Shown piece after piece: positions 45,168-54,940 of a stretch of 64,000 nt of DNA. The notes under the pieces were generated by a model. It was not told the origin of the DNA and did no database searches. It worked only from the letters and a program-made list of their open reading frames with translations. Where the stretch lies: NCBI RefSeq assembly GCF_002119525.1, contig NZ_CP017917.1:868001-932000 (forward strand). The letters run 5' to 3'. Numbering within the stretch: the stretch's first letter is position 1; each line of letters opens with the position of its first letter. The translations under genes were made by a program, and so were the position numbers. The stretch comes from Vibrio syngnathi. Lineage in GTDB: Bacteria; Pseudomonadota; Gammaproteobacteria; Enterobacterales; Vibrionaceae.

Positions 45168-45184
45168 AGCGCAAACGATACCGA
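45168..45184 (+). promoter_or_regulatory. Partial PurR-like box before glyA
   Basis: GCGCAAACGATACCGA shares 11 of 16 bases with the PurR consensus. It ends about 70 bp before the glyA start. Confidence 0.35.
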
Positions 45185-45254
45185 TGCAGAAATCAACGTA
45201 AGACCTAATGGACTATAAAAACAATCACCATTAGCTTAATGAAAGGTCTCGACA

Positions 45255-46547
45255 ATGAACGCTTACCAAAACCACAGCTTAGACAGTTTTTTCTCTACGA
45301 ACCTATCTGGTACTGACGACGCCGTATTTGCTGGAATCCAAGCAGAGAACACTCGTCAAAACGAACAAATCGAACTTATTGCTTCTGAGAACATCGTTTC
45401 TAAAGCAGTAATGCAAGCTCAAGGCACTTGCCTAACCAACAAATACGCAGAAGGCTACCCAGGCCGTCGCTACTACGGTGGTTGTGAGCACGTAGATACA
45501 GTAGAAGCTATCGCGATTGAACGTGCTAAACAGCTGTTCAAATGTGAATACGTAAACGTGCAGCCTCACTCTGGCGCTCAAGCAAACGGTGCAGTAAAAC
45601 TTGCCCTACTTCAACCTGGCGACACAATCCTTGGTATGTCTTTAGATGCTGGTGGTCACCTTACACACGGTGCACGTCCTGCAATGTCGGGCAAGTGGTT
45701 CAACGCCGTTCAATATGGCGTAGACCGCGACACACTTGAAATCGATTACGAAGCAGTTCGCGCTTTAGCTGTCGAAAGCCAACCTAAAATGATTATTGCA
45801 GGTGGTAGTGCTATCCCACGCGTTATTGATTTCGCTAAATTCCGCGAAATTGCTGACGAAGTTGGCGCTATCCTAATGGTCGATATGGCACACATCGCGG
45901 GTCTTATCGCGACAGGTGCTCACCCTAGCCCACTACCACACGCACACGTTGTTACCACAACGACGCACAAAACACTTCGTGGCCCACGCGGCGGTATGAT
46001 TCTTACGAACCACGAAGACATCAACAAAAAGATCAACTCTGCAGTGTTCCCTGGCCTACAAGGCGGCCCACTAATGCACGTTATCGCGGCTAAAGCAGTG
46101 GCGTTTGGTGAAGCTCTTGGCCCTGAATTTATTACTTATATTGATTCAGTGATCGACAACGCAAAAGTTCTCGCTGAAGTGTTGCAAACTCGCGGTTGTG
46201 ACATTGTGACTGGCGGTACAGACACACATCTAATGCTAGTTGACCTTCGCCCTAAAGGCTTGAAAGGTAACGTAACTGAAGAAGCATTAGAGCGTGCAGG
46301 GATCACATGTAACAAAAATGGCATACCATTCGATACAGAGAAGCCTATGATTACTTCTGGTATTCGTTTAGGTACGCCAGCTGGGACCACTCGTGGTTTT
46401 GGCACTGAAGAATTCAAACTTATCGGTGAATGGATCGGCGATGTACTTGATGGCTTAGTTGAAAGCCCTGAAGGCAATGCTGAAGTTGAGCAACGTGTTC
46501 GCAAGCAAGTTAAAGAGCTTTGCAAGCGCTTCCCTCTTTACCGTTAA
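45255..46547 (+). CDS. glyA: Serine hydroxymethyltransferase
   Basis: The 430-residue PLP enzyme has [19 protein letters not shown] near residue 70, [13 protein letters not shown], and the PLP lysine in [14 protein letters not shown] near residue 240. It interconverts serine and glycine with tetrahydrofolate. Placement upstream of gcvH-gcvP couples serine, glycine and one-carbon flow. It may be a second glyA copy, as is usual for this cluster in Vibrio (from memory). A Shine-Dalgarno-like AAAGGT precedes ATG 45255. Confidence 0.95.
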   Translation: MNAYQNHSLDSFFSTNLSGTDDAVFAGIQAENTRQNEQIELIASENIVSKAVMQAQGTCLTNKYAEGYPGRRYYGGCEHVDTVEAIAIERAKQLFKCEYVNVQPHSGAQANGAVKLALLQPGDTILGMSLDAGGHLTHGARPAMSGKWFNAVQYGVDRDTLEIDYEAVRALAVESQPKMIIAGGSAIPRVIDFAKFREIADEVGAILMVDMAHIAGLIATGAHPSPLPHAHVVTTTTHKTLRGPRGGMILTNHEDINKKINSAVFPGLQGGPLMHVIAAKAVAFGEALGPEFITYIDSVIDNAKVLAEVLQTRGCDIVTGGTDTHLMLVDLRPKGLKGNVTEEALERAGITCNKNGIPFDTEKPMITSGIRLGTPAGTTRGFGTEEFKLIGEWIGDVLDGLVESPEGNAEVEQRVRKQVKELCKRFPLYR

Positions 46548-46598
46548 ACCGTTTTTAAGATTTAAATTAAAACCTCATAAATTTTTGGAGAATAAGCA

Positions 46599-46979
46599 AT
46601 GGACAATACACTAAAGTTTGCAGACAGCCACGAGTGGGTAAAAGACAACGGTGACGGTACTGTAACTATCGGTATTTCTGAGCACGCTCAAGAGCTACTA
46701 GGTGACGTTGTGTTTGTTGACCTGCCTGACACTGGAGACGAAATTGAAGCTGGCGAAAGCTTCTCTCTCGTTGAGTCAGTGAAAGCAGCTTCTGATATCT
46801 ACGCACCAATCTCTGGCGAAATCGTAGAAATCAACGAAGAATTAGAAGATAGCCCAGAGTTAATTAACGAAGAATCTTATGAAGGTGGTTGGATAGTTAA
46901 AGTGAAGATGTCTGATGCGTCTGAACTAAACAACCTTAAAGATGCGGAAGAATACCTAAGCTCTGTAGAAGAAGACTAA
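46599..46979 (+). CDS. gcvH: Glycine cleavage system H protein
   Basis: The 126-residue protein starts [14 protein letters not shown] and carries the lipoylated Lys in [19 protein letters not shown] near residue 64. It shuttles the aminomethyl group between GcvP and GcvT on its lipoyl arm. The length fits the family. It lies 51 bp after glyA and 89 bp before gcvP, in one apparent operon. A Shine-Dalgarno (TTGGAGAAT) precedes ATG 46599. Confidence 0.96.
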   Translation: MDNTLKFADSHEWVKDNGDGTVTIGISEHAQELLGDVVFVDLPDTGDEIEAGESFSLVESVKAASDIYAPISGEIVEINEELEDSPELINEESYEGGWIVKVKMSDASELNNLKDAEEYLSSVEED

Positions 46980-47068
46980 TAGGTAACCTCATTACGATAA
47001 AGCTGCTCTTGTGAGCAGCTTAATTTTAGGGGCTAGCTCACGGCTCCAGAGAGAAAGTAGAACATATC

Positions 47069-49963
47069 ATGACTGAATTACTTCAAAGCCAATTACTGAA
47101 AGACTTGGGTACGCAAAACGAGTTTGTTGCTCGTCATAACGGCCCTAATAAAGCAGACCAGCAAAAAATGCTTGAAGCGATCAACGCGACTAGCTTAGAC
47201 GCACTGATCGACGAAACGGTTCCTGCACAAATCCGTCTTGAAAAACCAATGACACTTGCTGCGCCACTGAGCGAAATGGACATGCTGACCTCTCTTAAAG
47301 AGATCGCTAATCTAAACCAAGTGAAACGTACTTTCATTGGCCAAGGCTACTACAACACATTCACTCCAAACGTTATTCTACGTAACGTTTTAGAGAACCC
47401 AGGCTGGTACACAGCTTACACACCATACCAACCAGAGATTTCTCAAGGTCGTCTTGAAGCTCTACTCAATTACCAACAAATGGTAATGGACCTTACAGGT
47501 ATGGAAATCGCGAACGCGTCCCTTCTTGATGAAGCGACAGCGGCTGGCGAAGCAATGACACTGTGTAAGCGCGCTGGCAAAAGCAAGAGCAAAGTATTCT
47601 TCGTTGCTGACGATGTTCACCCTCAAACACTAGAAGTTGTTAAAACTCGTGCTGAGTACATCGGCTTTGAAGTCATGGTTGGCGCTCTTGAAACACTTCC
47701 AGAGCAAGATGTATTTGGTGCGTTACTTCAATACCCAGGTACAACAGGCGAAGTTCGTGACCTAACAGACATCATTGCGAAAGCTCAAGCTAACAAGACT
47801 CTTGTAACCGTTGCAACTGACCTACTTGCTTCTGCACTACTTAAGCCTGTTGGCGAAATGGGCGCAGACGTAGCAATTGGTTCAGCGCAACGTTTCGGCG
47901 TTCCTATGGGATACGGCGGTCCACACGCTGCATTCATGGCAACACGTGAAAAGCATAAGCGTACAATGCCAGGTCGTGTAATCGGTGTTTCTATCGATAC
48001 TCACGGTAACCAAGCGCTACGTATGGCAATGCAAACTCGTGAGCAACACATCCGCCGCGAGAAAGCGACATCGAACATCTGTACAGCTCAAGCACTTCTT
48101 GCAAACATGGCGTCTTTCTACGCGGTTTACCACGGTGCAGAAGGCCTACGTACTATTGCGCGTCGTACACACCACATGACAGCTATCCTAGCGGCTGGCC
48201 TGACTAAATCAGGTTACGAGCTAACAAACAACAGCTTCTTCGATACCATCACCATCAACTCTGAAGAGAAGACCGATGCACTGTACGCGAAAGCGCAAGC
48301 AGCAGACATCAACCTTCGCTTACTTCAAGATAAAGAAGGTAATGGCAAAATCGGTATCAGCTTAGATGAAACAACAACGATCGACGACGTGAACGCATTG
48401 TTCGCTATCTTCGACGTGAAAGAAGACGTTCAAGCACTATCTTCTGACATTGCATCAAACGAATTTGCAGCAATTCCAGAAAACTGCCGTCGTGAATCTG
48501 AATTCCTAACTCACCCAGTATTCAACACGCACCACAGCGAAACGCAAATGATGCGTTACCTAAAACAGCTTGAGAACAAAGACTTCTCACTAACGCACGG
48601 CATGATCCCACTGGGCAGCTGTACGATGAAGCTGAACGCGGCTGCTGAGATGATTCCTGTAACATGGCCTGAGTTTGGTTCAATTCACCCATTCGCACCT
48701 CTAGAGCAAGCGGCTGGCTACACAGCGCTAGCGAAAGATCTTAAAGAGAAGCTATGTGAAATCACCGGTTACGACGATTTCTCACTACAGCCTAACTCTG
48801 GTGCATCTGGTGAATACGCGGGTCTAATCGCTATTCAACGCTACCACGCAAGCCGCGGTGAAGCTCACCGTAACGTTTGTTTGATTCCAAGCTCTGCGCA
48901 CGGTACTAACCCTGCAACAGCATCAATGGTTTCAATGAAGGTGGTGGTTGTTAAGTGTGATGAAGATGGCAACATCGACATGACCGACTTAGCAGCGAAA
49001 ATCGAGAAGCACAAAGACAACCTATCAAGCATCATGATCACTTACCCTTCTACGCACGGCGTATACGAAGAGCAAGTGAAAGAAGTGTGTGAACAAGTAC
49101 ACGCAGCTGGCGGTCAGGTTTACCTAGACGGCGCGAACATGAACGCTCAAGTTGGTCTAACTTCACCTGGTTTTATCGGTTCAGACGTATCTCACTTGAA
49201 CCTACACAAAACATTCTGTATTCCACACGGTGGTGGCGGTCCGGGTATGGGTCCTATCGGTGTTAAATCGCACCTAGCACAATTCCTACCAGGTCACATC
49301 GAAAACGGTGTACAAGGCTCTGACTACGCGGTATCAGCAGCAGATTTAGGTAGTGCTTCAATCCTACCTATCTCTTGGGCTTACATTGCGATGATGGGCG
49401 AACCTGGCCTAACAGACGCAACGAAAGTAGCGATTCTGAACGCGAACTACGTGATGGAGAAACTACGTCCTCACTACCCTGTTCTTTACCGTGGCACTAA
49501 CGGCCGCGTAGCGCACGAATGTATTATCGATATTCGTCCGCTTAAAGAAGACACAGGCATCAGCGAAGAAGATATTGCTAAACGTCTAATGGACTTCGGT
49601 TTCCACGCGCCTACTATGTCTTTCCCAGTAGCTGGCACACTAATGGTAGAGCCAACTGAATCTGAAGACTTAGAAGAGCTTGACCGTTTCTGTGAAGCAA
49701 TGATAGCAATCCGTCATGAAATGGCAGCTGTGAAGGCCGGTGAATGGCCACTAGACAACAACCCTCTAGTGAACGCACCACACACACAAGTTGACCTTTC
49801 AGGCGCAGAATGGGATCGCCCTTACTCTCGCGAACTGGCTTGCTTCCCATCGAAAGCAACCAAGAACTCGAAGTACTGGCCAACAGTTAACCGTGTAGAC
49901 AACGTATACGGCGACCGTAACCTAATCTGTTCTTGCCCAAGCATCGATAACTACGAAGATTAA
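47069..49963 (+). CDS. gcvP: Glycine dehydrogenase (decarboxylating), P protein
   Basis: The 964-residue homodimeric-type P protein contains an N-terminal catalytic-like half ([32 protein letters not shown]) and the C-terminal PLP lysine in [16 protein letters not shown]. It decarboxylates glycine and passes the aminomethyl group to GcvH. It is the last gene of the glyA-gcvH-gcvP unit, and a strong terminator follows. Codon use is that of a well-expressed core gene. Confidence 0.96.
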   Translation: MTELLQSQLLKDLGTQNEFVARHNGPNKADQQKMLEAINATSLDALIDETVPAQIRLEKPMTLAAPLSEMDMLTSLKEIANLNQVKRTFIGQGYYNTFTPNVILRNVLENPGWYTAYTPYQPEISQGRLEALLNYQQMVMDLTGMEIANASLLDEATAAGEAMTLCKRAGKSKSKVFFVADDVHPQTLEVVKTRAEYIGFEVMVGALETLPEQDVFGALLQYPGTTGEVRDLTDIIAKAQANKTLVTVATDLLASALLKPVGEMGADVAIGSAQRFGVPMGYGGPHAAFMATREKHKRTMPGRVIGVSIDTHGNQALRMAMQTREQHIRREKATSNICTAQALLANMASFYAVYHGAEGLRTIARRTHHMTAILAAGLTKSGYELTNNSFFDTITINSEEKTDALYAKAQAADINLRLLQDKEGNGKIGISLDETTTIDDVNALFAIFDVKEDVQALSSDIASNEFAAIPENCRRESEFLTHPVFNTHHSETQMMRYLKQLENKDFSLTHGMIPLGSCTMKLNAAAEMIPVTWPEFGSIHPFAPLEQAAGYTALAKDLKEKLCEITGYDDFSLQPNSGASGEYAGLIAIQRYHASRGEAHRNVCLIPSSAHGTNPATASMVSMKVVVVKCDEDGNIDMTDLAAKIEKHKDNLSSIMITYPSTHGVYEEQVKEVCEQVHAAGGQVYLDGANMNAQVGLTSPGFIGSDVSHLNLHKTFCIPHGGGGPGMGPIGVKSHLAQFLPGHIENGVQGSDYAVSAADLGSASILPISWAYIAMMGEPGLTDATKVAILNANYVMEKLRPHYPVLYRGTNGRVAHECIIDIRPLKEDTGISEEDIAKRLMDFGFHAPTMSFPVAGTLMVEPTESEDLEELDRFCEAMIAIRHEMAAVKAGEWPLDNNPLVNAPHTQVDLSGAEWDRPYSRELACFPSKATKNSKYWPTVNRVDNVYGDRNLICSCPSIDNYED

Positions 49964-49983
49964 TTTTTGTAGATTTAAGATAA

Positions 49984-50014
49984 ACAAAAGCGAACCAAAC
50001 GGTTCGCTTTTTTG
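49984..50014 (+). terminator. Rho-independent terminator of gcvP
   Basis: Arms AAAAGCGAACC / GGTTCGCTTTT (49986-49996 / 50001-50011) are followed by T-rich sequence. Confidence 0.9.
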
Positions 50015-50107
50015 TTGTCTGAAATCTGAGTTCGACAAAAGCATTGACCTTACCGTGAGGGAAAGGTTTAAGGTGAAATGAATCCAATGAAGAATGAGGA
50101 AACAATT

Positions 50108-50215
50108 ATGGGATGTTGCAACAAAGCGCCAAAAGGTGGAGCCCCTATTGGCTTACTTTTAAAGGTCACGCTTGGGATTGGTCTTTTTGTTTTACTGCTG
50201 GCATTGTGGCAATAG
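50108..50215 (+). CDS. Small membrane protein (35 aa)
   Basis: ATG 50108 has a good Shine-Dalgarno (GAGGAAA). The 35-residue product is MGCCNKAPKGGAPIG followed by one membrane helix (LLLKVTLGIGLFVLLLALW). An upstream in-frame ATG (50078, behind AAGGTGAA) would give 45 residues. It lies between the gcvP terminator and the start of the cassette region. The Cys pair before a helix hints at metal or thiol chemistry, but no family is recognised. Confidence 0.55.
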   Translation: MGCCNKAPKGGAPIGLLLKVTLGIGLFVLLLALWQ

Positions 50216-50245
50216 AAAACTTATGGGGCTTTAGCTTTAAAGCTA

Positions 50246-50313
50246 AAAAGTGATGGCTTATAAAACAGGAATAGCGCCCAAATAGCCATTGACGCCATAG
50301 TCGTTTGTTATGA
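50246..50313 (-). other. Degenerate attC-like site after the zinc-ribbon cassette gene
   Basis: The core word GTTATGA (plus strand 50307-50313) contains the stop codon of the zinc-ribbon gene. That gene's upstream side begins with TTATGA, as expected for a cassette. The left half is poorly conserved. Confidence 0.4.
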
Positions 50314-50601
50314 CTCAGTTTCGTCGATGTACTCAATCTGGTTATTCACAGAAATGGCTAAAACTATTGCAAAAACAATCGCGATTGAGATTCTAAGAAA
50401 AGCCGATGGGATAATAGATTGTGTAGAAATGACAAACGGACCAGCGAAACCACCAGAAACAGCTCCTAGATAAGTTCGCCTCCGACTCCATTTCATCAGC
50501 GAACCACATTCAATACAACGATACTTAGTCCAATGAGAACTAAAGAAAAACCAGCTACATGCCACATTTTTCCGACACTTGGGACATTGTCTAGACTTCA
50601 T
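50308..50601 (-). CDS. Zinc-ribbon membrane protein (cassette gene)
   Basis: The 97-residue protein has two CxxC pairs, CPKC near residue 6 and CIEC near residue 29, forming a zinc ribbon. Two membrane helices follow (YLGAVSGGFAGPFVI and ISIAIVFAIVLAIS). Its stop codon lies inside an attC-like core site, a mark of an integron cassette. The function is unknown; similar small ribbon-plus-helix proteins are frequent in cassette arrays. ATG 50601 was chosen because it starts just before the ribbon. Confidence 0.6.
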   Translation of the reverse strand: MKSRQCPKCRKNVACSWFFFSSHWTKYRCIECGSLMKWSRRRTYLGAVSGGFAGPFVISTQSIIPSAFLRISIAIVFAIVLAISVNNQIEYIDETES

Positions 50602-50795
50602 AATTGCCTCATAAAATTAAACTAAGCCGATATAAAACAACCTGATTAGAGAAACATCAAATTTTCTAGCTAGAGTTTCGAGCGAGTTCATGAGTTATAA
50701 AACCTTACTAAGTGGCTAATAACGCACACTCACCCTAAAGCCACGCACTTTAGACACAAAACCCAATTGGAACTTAAAATGCCAAGCCTTATCAG

Positions 50796-50933
50796 TTCAC
50801 CTTGATAAAAATTTCAAGGCGATATGCCCTTCCTATCCAATCGTACAATTTACTTAATAAAGTGGTTTCGGGCTTGTTCAACACTCGGGATTTAGTGTTG
50901 GCTACGCAACACCTTAATCCTTATCTTTTAGGT
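50796..50933. repeat. Long repeat, copy 1 (with attC)
   Basis: This 138-bp segment matches 57222-57359 base for base over most of its length. It consists of a 58-bp attC (50876-50933) plus 80 bp to its left. The sides diverge sharply outside. Confidence 0.8.
50876..50933 (-). other. attC site (58 bp)
   Basis: The plus strand reads GTTCAAC, then a stem-forming core with GTGTTG / CAACAC and GGATT / AATCC arms, and ends TTTAGGT (one change from a GTTRRRY core). The spacing is identical to the sites at 57302 and 57916. Confidence 0.65.
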
Positions 50934-50947
50934 GAATTACACGAAGA

Positions 50948-51496
50948 TTACAAATAATCGCCTGCTTTTTCATAAGCTTCAAGTTCAATAGGCGACTCAG
51001 CGTAGCCAAAGACTTTTAGTTGTAACAAGTATTTCTTTGTAAATGCTTCAAGGCCCATATCCTCTACTTGCTTTACATGGATCAGCTCATGAGACATTAA
51101 TAATTTGTCACCTTTTGATCTATTGACTATCCAAATACCGTAGCCAAATGTTGTACCAGTAATGTAAGGAGAGTCTAGCCCTAAGCGTTGCATCTGAAAT
51201 AACAATGATTCATTTTCAGGCAAAGGAATTGAATCGGCATAATGCACGCGAATTTTTTCAGGGTGTTTGATGCCAATCTTGTGCGCTATTTCAATATATT
51301 GAGGTAGTAAAGGGACACCTTGGGTTAGAGCTATTTCTTCATTTTTTCTTACATACTTAAAAGAAAGTGGAAAATACGCTTCTAACTGCTCTAATAAATA
51401 ACTAGGAGGATTTTCATATACTTCATTTTTGTCTTCGCAACCTAAAATTGAAATAGCCAAGAGCAACAGTGCGATAATTTTTAGTGTTCTTTTCAT
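50948..51496 (-). CDS. Putative metallopeptidase lipoprotein (cassette gene)
   Basis: The 182-residue protein starts at ATG 51496 (Shine-Dalgarno AAGGAG); the frame upstream to 51547 is not used. It has a lipoprotein signal ending in LAISILGC. The C-terminal part has a zinc-protease-like HELIH motif, followed by VKQVEDMG and a conserved acidic segment ESPIELEAYE as third-ligand candidate. It should be anchored outside the cytoplasm. Substrate unknown. An attC lies on each side, so it is a cassette gene. Confidence 0.65.
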   Translation of the reverse strand: MKRTLKIIALLLLAISILGCEDKNEVYENPPSYLLEQLEAYFPLSFKYVRKNEEIALTQGVPLLPQYIEIAHKIGIKHPEKIRVHYADSIPLPENESLLFQMQRLGLDSPYITGTTFGYGIWIVNRSKGDKLLMSHELIHVKQVEDMGLEAFTKKYLLQLKVFGYAESPIELEAYEKAGDYL

Positions 51497-51526
51497 TTGC
51501 TGTGAACTCCTTTTCACCTCACGCCA

Positions 51527-51602
51527 GCATAACACGTTTGCTACCATGCAGATTAAATCTAAATTTACGACTTAATATGGCAAATCAAATCAAACGTTAG
51601 CA
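51527..51602 (-). other. attC-like site (76 bp)
   Basis: GCATAAC (51527-51533) and GTTAGCA (51596-51602) flank arms CACGTTTG / CAAACG and a TAAATTTA-centred palindrome. It lies between two cassette genes. Confidence 0.55.
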
Positions 51603-51620
51603 GCCTGCTTGAACAATTTA

Positions 51621-52118
51621 TTATGCCTGTTCTAACCCTTTCAGGGAGCTTGGTACTATTATTTTATGAAATGGCGTAACGAAGAACATATAGATCTTAC
51701 CAAACATATTGTTCACATGAACCACGGTATTTGCGTGAACAATTGCGGTTTCTCCTTCAGGCTCAACAAGAAAAGAAACTCGAACATCAAGGTGTTTATC
51801 ACAGTCTTCTAATACAACTTCATTCTCAGTTGAACTGACCAGCGTAAAAATACCAACTCGTTCACCTACTACATATTCTGAACCTAATTTCTCTCGGGAT
51901 ACATCTTGTAGACCACCCAAGTTTTTTAAACCGAGTTTAGATACAACCCAGTTTCTCATAGACATCAGAAATGCAATCCAACTCGGTGTCTGAGCGGCTA
52001 TTTCAAGAAACACTTCAATAGCAGTTTGATTATCGTATTTTATTTTTTTCGAAAAACTATCACAGAAATATGAATTTTTGGAATATTCGCTCAATATTGA
52101 TTTCTTGGGTATAGACAT
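51621..52118 (-). CDS. DUF2867 family protein (cassette gene)
   Basis: The 165-residue protein starts at ATG 52118 (Shine-Dalgarno AAGGAG, MSIPKKSILSEY); the longer frame to 52157 is not used. Segments such as NLGGLQDVSREKLGSEYVVG, TIVHVNNMFGKIYMFFVTPF-like text and the final VPSSLKGLEQA match the DUF2867 family, of unknown function. It is soluble. Upstream on the same strand is an attC-like hairpin and a (GGCTTT)9 tract, so expression may depend on repeat length. Confidence 0.7.
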   Translation of the reverse strand: MSIPKKSILSEYSKNSYFCDSFSKKIKYDNQTAIEVFLEIAAQTPSWIAFLMSMRNWVVSKLGLKNLGGLQDVSREKLGSEYVVGERVGIFTLVSSTENEVVLEDCDKHLDVRVSFLVEPEGETAIVHANTVVHVNNMFGKIYMFFVTPFHKIIVPSSLKGLEQA

Positions 52119-52151
52119 AAACTCTCCTTCAAAAGGCATAGACATAATGAC

Positions 52152-52191
52152 CCCCACGAAAGGTACTAGCCTTCAATATCGTGGGTTAGCT
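52152..52191 (-). other. attC-like hairpin next to the hexamer tract
   Basis: Arms CCCACGA / TCGTGGG (52153-52159 / 52179-52185), inner arms AAGG / CCTT, and a GTTAGCT core word. It is shorter than the other attC sites, so the identity is tentative. Confidence 0.35.
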
Positions 52192-52192
52192 T

Positions 52193-52246
52193 AAAGCCAA
52201 AGCCAAAGCCAAAGCCAAAGCCAAAGCCAAAGCCAAAGCCAAAGCC
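52193..52246. repeat. (AAAGCC)9 hexanucleotide tract
   Basis: Nine exact tandem copies of AAAGCC (GGCTTT on the minus strand) lie about 75-130 bp upstream of the DUF2867 gene start. Such tracts change length by slippage. Confidence 0.95.
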
Positions 52247-52365
52247 AGAATTAGTATGTCAAACGACTAAATTTGGAGGCTAGCGCGAATAACGATAGCA
52301 TAATTTTCATTGACTTAGATACGCATGAGTCCTTCATACAAGTCGTTACATTGAAAGAGCATAGA

Positions 52366-52452
52366 GGCGAACAACGTGAACACCTTAAACACACAACTAA
52401 ACCAAGCTGAAAATTCCGAGTGTAGCAAATAGTGTTGATGCGATTGTTAACT
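52366..52452 (-). other. attC-like site after the Fic cassette
   Basis: GGCGAAC (52366-52372) and GTTAACT (52446-52452) bound an 87-bp imperfect palindrome. The Fic stop codon lies inside GTTAAC. The cassette's own left edge reads GTTAACCGC, the near complement of GCAGTTAAC here. Confidence 0.5.
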
Positions 52453-53049
52453 GCGCTTTTCAGCTTTAGTTACACAAACAGAAAACAGCTCTTTCATCGG
52501 CACATAATTACAATGATAACCATGGATATTTGCGGCTACCCACTGCTCAGAAGTAATACCAGCAAAATTAATATTGTAACCACAGTTGATTGCAATATGC
52601 TCAAACAACAAACGCTGAGCACGACCATTACCTTCTCGAAATGGATGTAGAACGTTAATGTCGCAATAATACTCAGCTAATTTAGTTAGAAATTCATCGT
52701 ATGGTAGATCCACTAAATACTTATCTTTTTCTAACATTGAAAACAGATTATTCGCTTCTTTTTCAATCCTAACTACATTACAGAAACGTGTATTTCCCTT
52801 TGAAATATCAATCGTTCTTAGTTCGCCTGCCCATTCAAATAGATCGGAGAACAAATTTTGATGAATTGAACGCAGGTAGCTGAAATCGTAAGGAGGTAAT
52901 TGAAACTCCACATACATTGCAGCTAACGTTGTTAAATCACGTTCAGCAGCCTCTAATACTGCTTCATTTCTGATATTGAGCTTATTAACAAGAACTGTAC
53001 TATTTTCGTAAGTATAAGGATCTTGTGTTGTGCCATATTTATCAGCCAT
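52447..53049 (-). CDS. Fic family AMP-transferase toxin (cassette gene)
   Basis: The 200-residue protein carries the Fic motif HPFREGNGRAQR near residue 135, with the catalytic His and the phosphate-binding GNGR. No inhibitory (S/T)xxxE(G/N) helix is seen in Fic itself, so it needs a separate antitoxin, which the preceding gene provides. Class I Fic toxins AMPylate host proteins such as type II topoisomerases; the target here is not known. The start overlaps the antitoxin end by 8 bp, so the pair is translationally coupled. The stop codon is inside an attC core. Confidence 0.85.
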   Translation of the reverse strand: MADKYGTTQDPYTYENSTVLVNKLNIRNEAVLEAAERDLTTLAAMYVEFQLPPYDFSYLRSIHQNLFSDLFEWAGELRTIDISKGNTRFCNVVRIEKEANNLFSMLEKDKYLVDLPYDEFLTKLAEYYCDINVLHPFREGNGRAQRLLFEHIAINCGYNINFAGITSEQWVAANIHGYHCNYVPMKELFSVCVTKAEKRS

Positions 53050-53497
53050 TGAGCGCCTCTAACGAATTTACGTTTGAGTATTTGTTTAACAAAATTTGAC
53101 GTTGTTGCTCTCTATCGAGTGATAAATCGAAATCACTAGCAACATCATGTCCCTCTAAACGCATACTTTCTTTAAAGTTATCCATTTTAACTTGTTCGAA
53201 ATAGGCATGTTTTTCTTCGTAAGAAGAAAGTATTGAATTACTTGGCATAACTAAATCAATCTCATTAAGTTGAGATTGAATCGTTATTCCTGACTCAAAG
53301 ACACCCCAGCTGTTAATAGAAAAACGAAAGGTTCGACCTTGGCGCTCTCTTTGAATATTTAAGCCTAAATTTTCAACTAATGAGTTAACTACGGATTGTA
53401 CTTTACGTTCAGAAATCCCAGTTGCAGCCACGATAGCTTGAGTATTTGGAGATTCCAATCGTGTCATTGCAGCTAAAACTAATAATTCGTACTTCAT
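53042..53497 (-). CDS. Fic antitoxin with N-terminal winged-helix-like domain
   Basis: The 151-residue protein starts at ATG 53497 (Shine-Dalgarno GAGGT, MKYELLVLAAMTRLESPNT). Residues about 1-70 look like a winged HTH (TQAIVAATGISERKVQSVVN, ERQGRTFRFSINSWG). The C-terminal 50 residues contain NFKESMRLEGHDV, which matches the class I Fic antitoxin inhibitory motif SxxxEG as in YhfG/VbhA. It should block the toxin's ATP site, and the HTH would allow autoregulation. The arrangement is unusual because known antitoxins of this class are typically about 55-60 residues. Confidence 0.75.
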   Translation of the reverse strand: MKYELLVLAAMTRLESPNTQAIVAATGISERKVQSVVNSLVENLGLNIQRERQGRTFRFSINSWGVFESGITIQSQLNEIDLVMPSNSILSSYEEKHAYFEQVKMDNFKESMRLEGHDVASDFDLSLDREQQRQILLNKYSNVNSLEALNG

Positions 53498-53599
53498 GCT
53501 TACCTCGCACATTTATGCGGAAATAATATTAGTCTACTACTCAAAGGGAATCATTACCATATTTGAAAACTAAATTAATAAAGAAGCGGTTAACGAATG

Positions 53600-53613
53600 A
53601 CATGGATTCCCCC
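53600..53613 (+). repeat. Left inverted repeat of the IS110-family element
   Basis: ACATGGATTCCCCC, the exact reverse complement of the right repeat at 54941-54954. Confidence 0.9.
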
Positions 53614-53663
53614 TACCGAGGACCTGCCACACTTATGTGGTACTTAAATGCACCGGAGGCACC

Positions 53664-54689
53664 ATGTCTGATTATTCTTATTTCTGCGGTATCGACCTAG
53701 CTAAAAACCACTTTAGCCTTCATGCCGTAGACCAAAATGGTAAAGTCTTACTTCATAAGTCAGTAACCCGCTCTAAACTACTGACTGCAATAGTAAATAT
53801 GCCACTCATGCGTATAGGCGTTGAAGCGTGTGGTGGTGCACATTATTGGGCAAGAACACTCAATAAACTGGGTCACGACACTCGCATTATGGCTGTTAAA
53901 TACGTAATTCCTTATCGAACTAAGGGAAAAAACGACCTTAATGATGCAGTCGCTATCTGCGAAGCTGTTCAGCGGCCATCAACTCGCTTTGTTCCTGTTA
54001 AGTCCCCCGAGCAACAAGCCATCTTATCGGTACATAGAATGAGAGAGCATTGGGTTCGTGAACGCACCGCGCTTATGAATCGCATGCGCGCCCTACTTTC
54101 TGAGTTCGGGTTGATCATTCCCGTTGGTCGCTCTTCATTGATGAAACAGGTTCCCTTAATGCTCGAAGATGCAGAAAATGAACTGCCACATCTCGCTAGA
54201 ACGGTGATTGCCGATGCTTATCACCACCTTGGTGAATTGAATCAACGTATCGCCGATACTGAACAAGTCTTTGATTCTTTTGCTAAGGTCAGCACTAATG
54301 TTCAACGAGTGATGAAGGTTCGAGGCATTGGTCCTCAAACCGCTACTGCGATACTCGCTTCGATAGGTAATGGCTCTCAATTTGATAAAAGCCGTGATTT
54401 CTCTGCTTGGCTAGGCTTAGTACCAAAACAATATTCGACGGGAGGAAAGCCTCGCTTAGGTCGGATAACCAAACACGGCGACAAATACTTACGAACACTA
54501 TTAGTTCACGGCGCAAGGACCGTGATTGCCAACCTTGGCGACAAGCAAGATAAGCTAAGTCAATGGTGTCGAGGCGTTCTAGAACGAAGAGGAATGAACC
54601 GAGCAATAGTGGCACTGGCCGCGAAGAACGCACGAATTATATGGTCACTTTTACACAATCAAACAGAATATAAAAACTATGCTGCTTAA
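53664..54689 (+). CDS. IS110-family transposase (DEDD recombinase)
   Basis: The 341-residue protein starts at ATG 53664 (Shine-Dalgarno GGAGG); the ORF to 53637 is longer but unlikely. The N-terminal DEDD RuvC-like domain has CGIDLAKNHFSLHAVD with the first Asp, RIGVEACGGAHYW with the Glu, and GKNDLNDAVAI with the paired Asp. The C-terminal IS116/IS110 domain has VRGIGPQTATAILASIG, GLVPKQYSTGGK and the catalytic-Ser region. It moves the element with an RNA guide and is intact. Confidence 0.92.
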   Translation: MSDYSYFCGIDLAKNHFSLHAVDQNGKVLLHKSVTRSKLLTAIVNMPLMRIGVEACGGAHYWARTLNKLGHDTRIMAVKYVIPYRTKGKNDLNDAVAICEAVQRPSTRFVPVKSPEQQAILSVHRMREHWVRERTALMNRMRALLSEFGLIIPVGRSSLMKQVPLMLEDAENELPHLARTVIADAYHHLGELNQRIADTEQVFDSFAKVSTNVQRVMKVRGIGPQTATAILASIGNGSQFDKSRDFSAWLGLVPKQYSTGGKPRLGRITKHGDKYLRTLLVHGARTVIANLGDKQDKLSQWCRGVLERRGMNRAIVALAAKNARIIWSLLHNQTEYKNYAA

Positions 54690-54940
54690 GTAAAAACCTA
54701 AGCAACATAAAGAGTTAAACCCACCGGGTCATTGCAGACGCTAATGATGGAGATAGGTTAAGACCACTTGCGGAGAGCCTGTTAATGCGGCGGACACACT
54801 AGATGTCATCTAACGAATAAGGCACCGCAGTCGCGCAAAGTCATCAGGGCCACGACGTATGCGAATCGTCGATAAGTAGGCCGAATGTAGAGCGGCAGTC
54901 CAAAACCCATCAACATAAGTTTAGCGGATGTTTGACAACC
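54690..54940 (+). ncRNA. Predicted seekRNA/bridge RNA region of the IS110-family element
   Basis: In the IS1111 group the guide RNA is encoded at the 3' non-coding end. Here that region contains TAACGAAT (54811-54818), identical to the left flank at 53591-53598. It also contains AGGGCCAC (54846-54853), the reverse complement of GTGGCCCT at the right junction (54953-54960). The two matches are 27 nt apart. RNA ends and folding were not computed. Confidence 0.7.

Noticed and set aside
52193..52246. CRISPR-like repeats
   Set aside because: The hexamer tract has no spacers. No other regularly spaced repeats were seen in the window.
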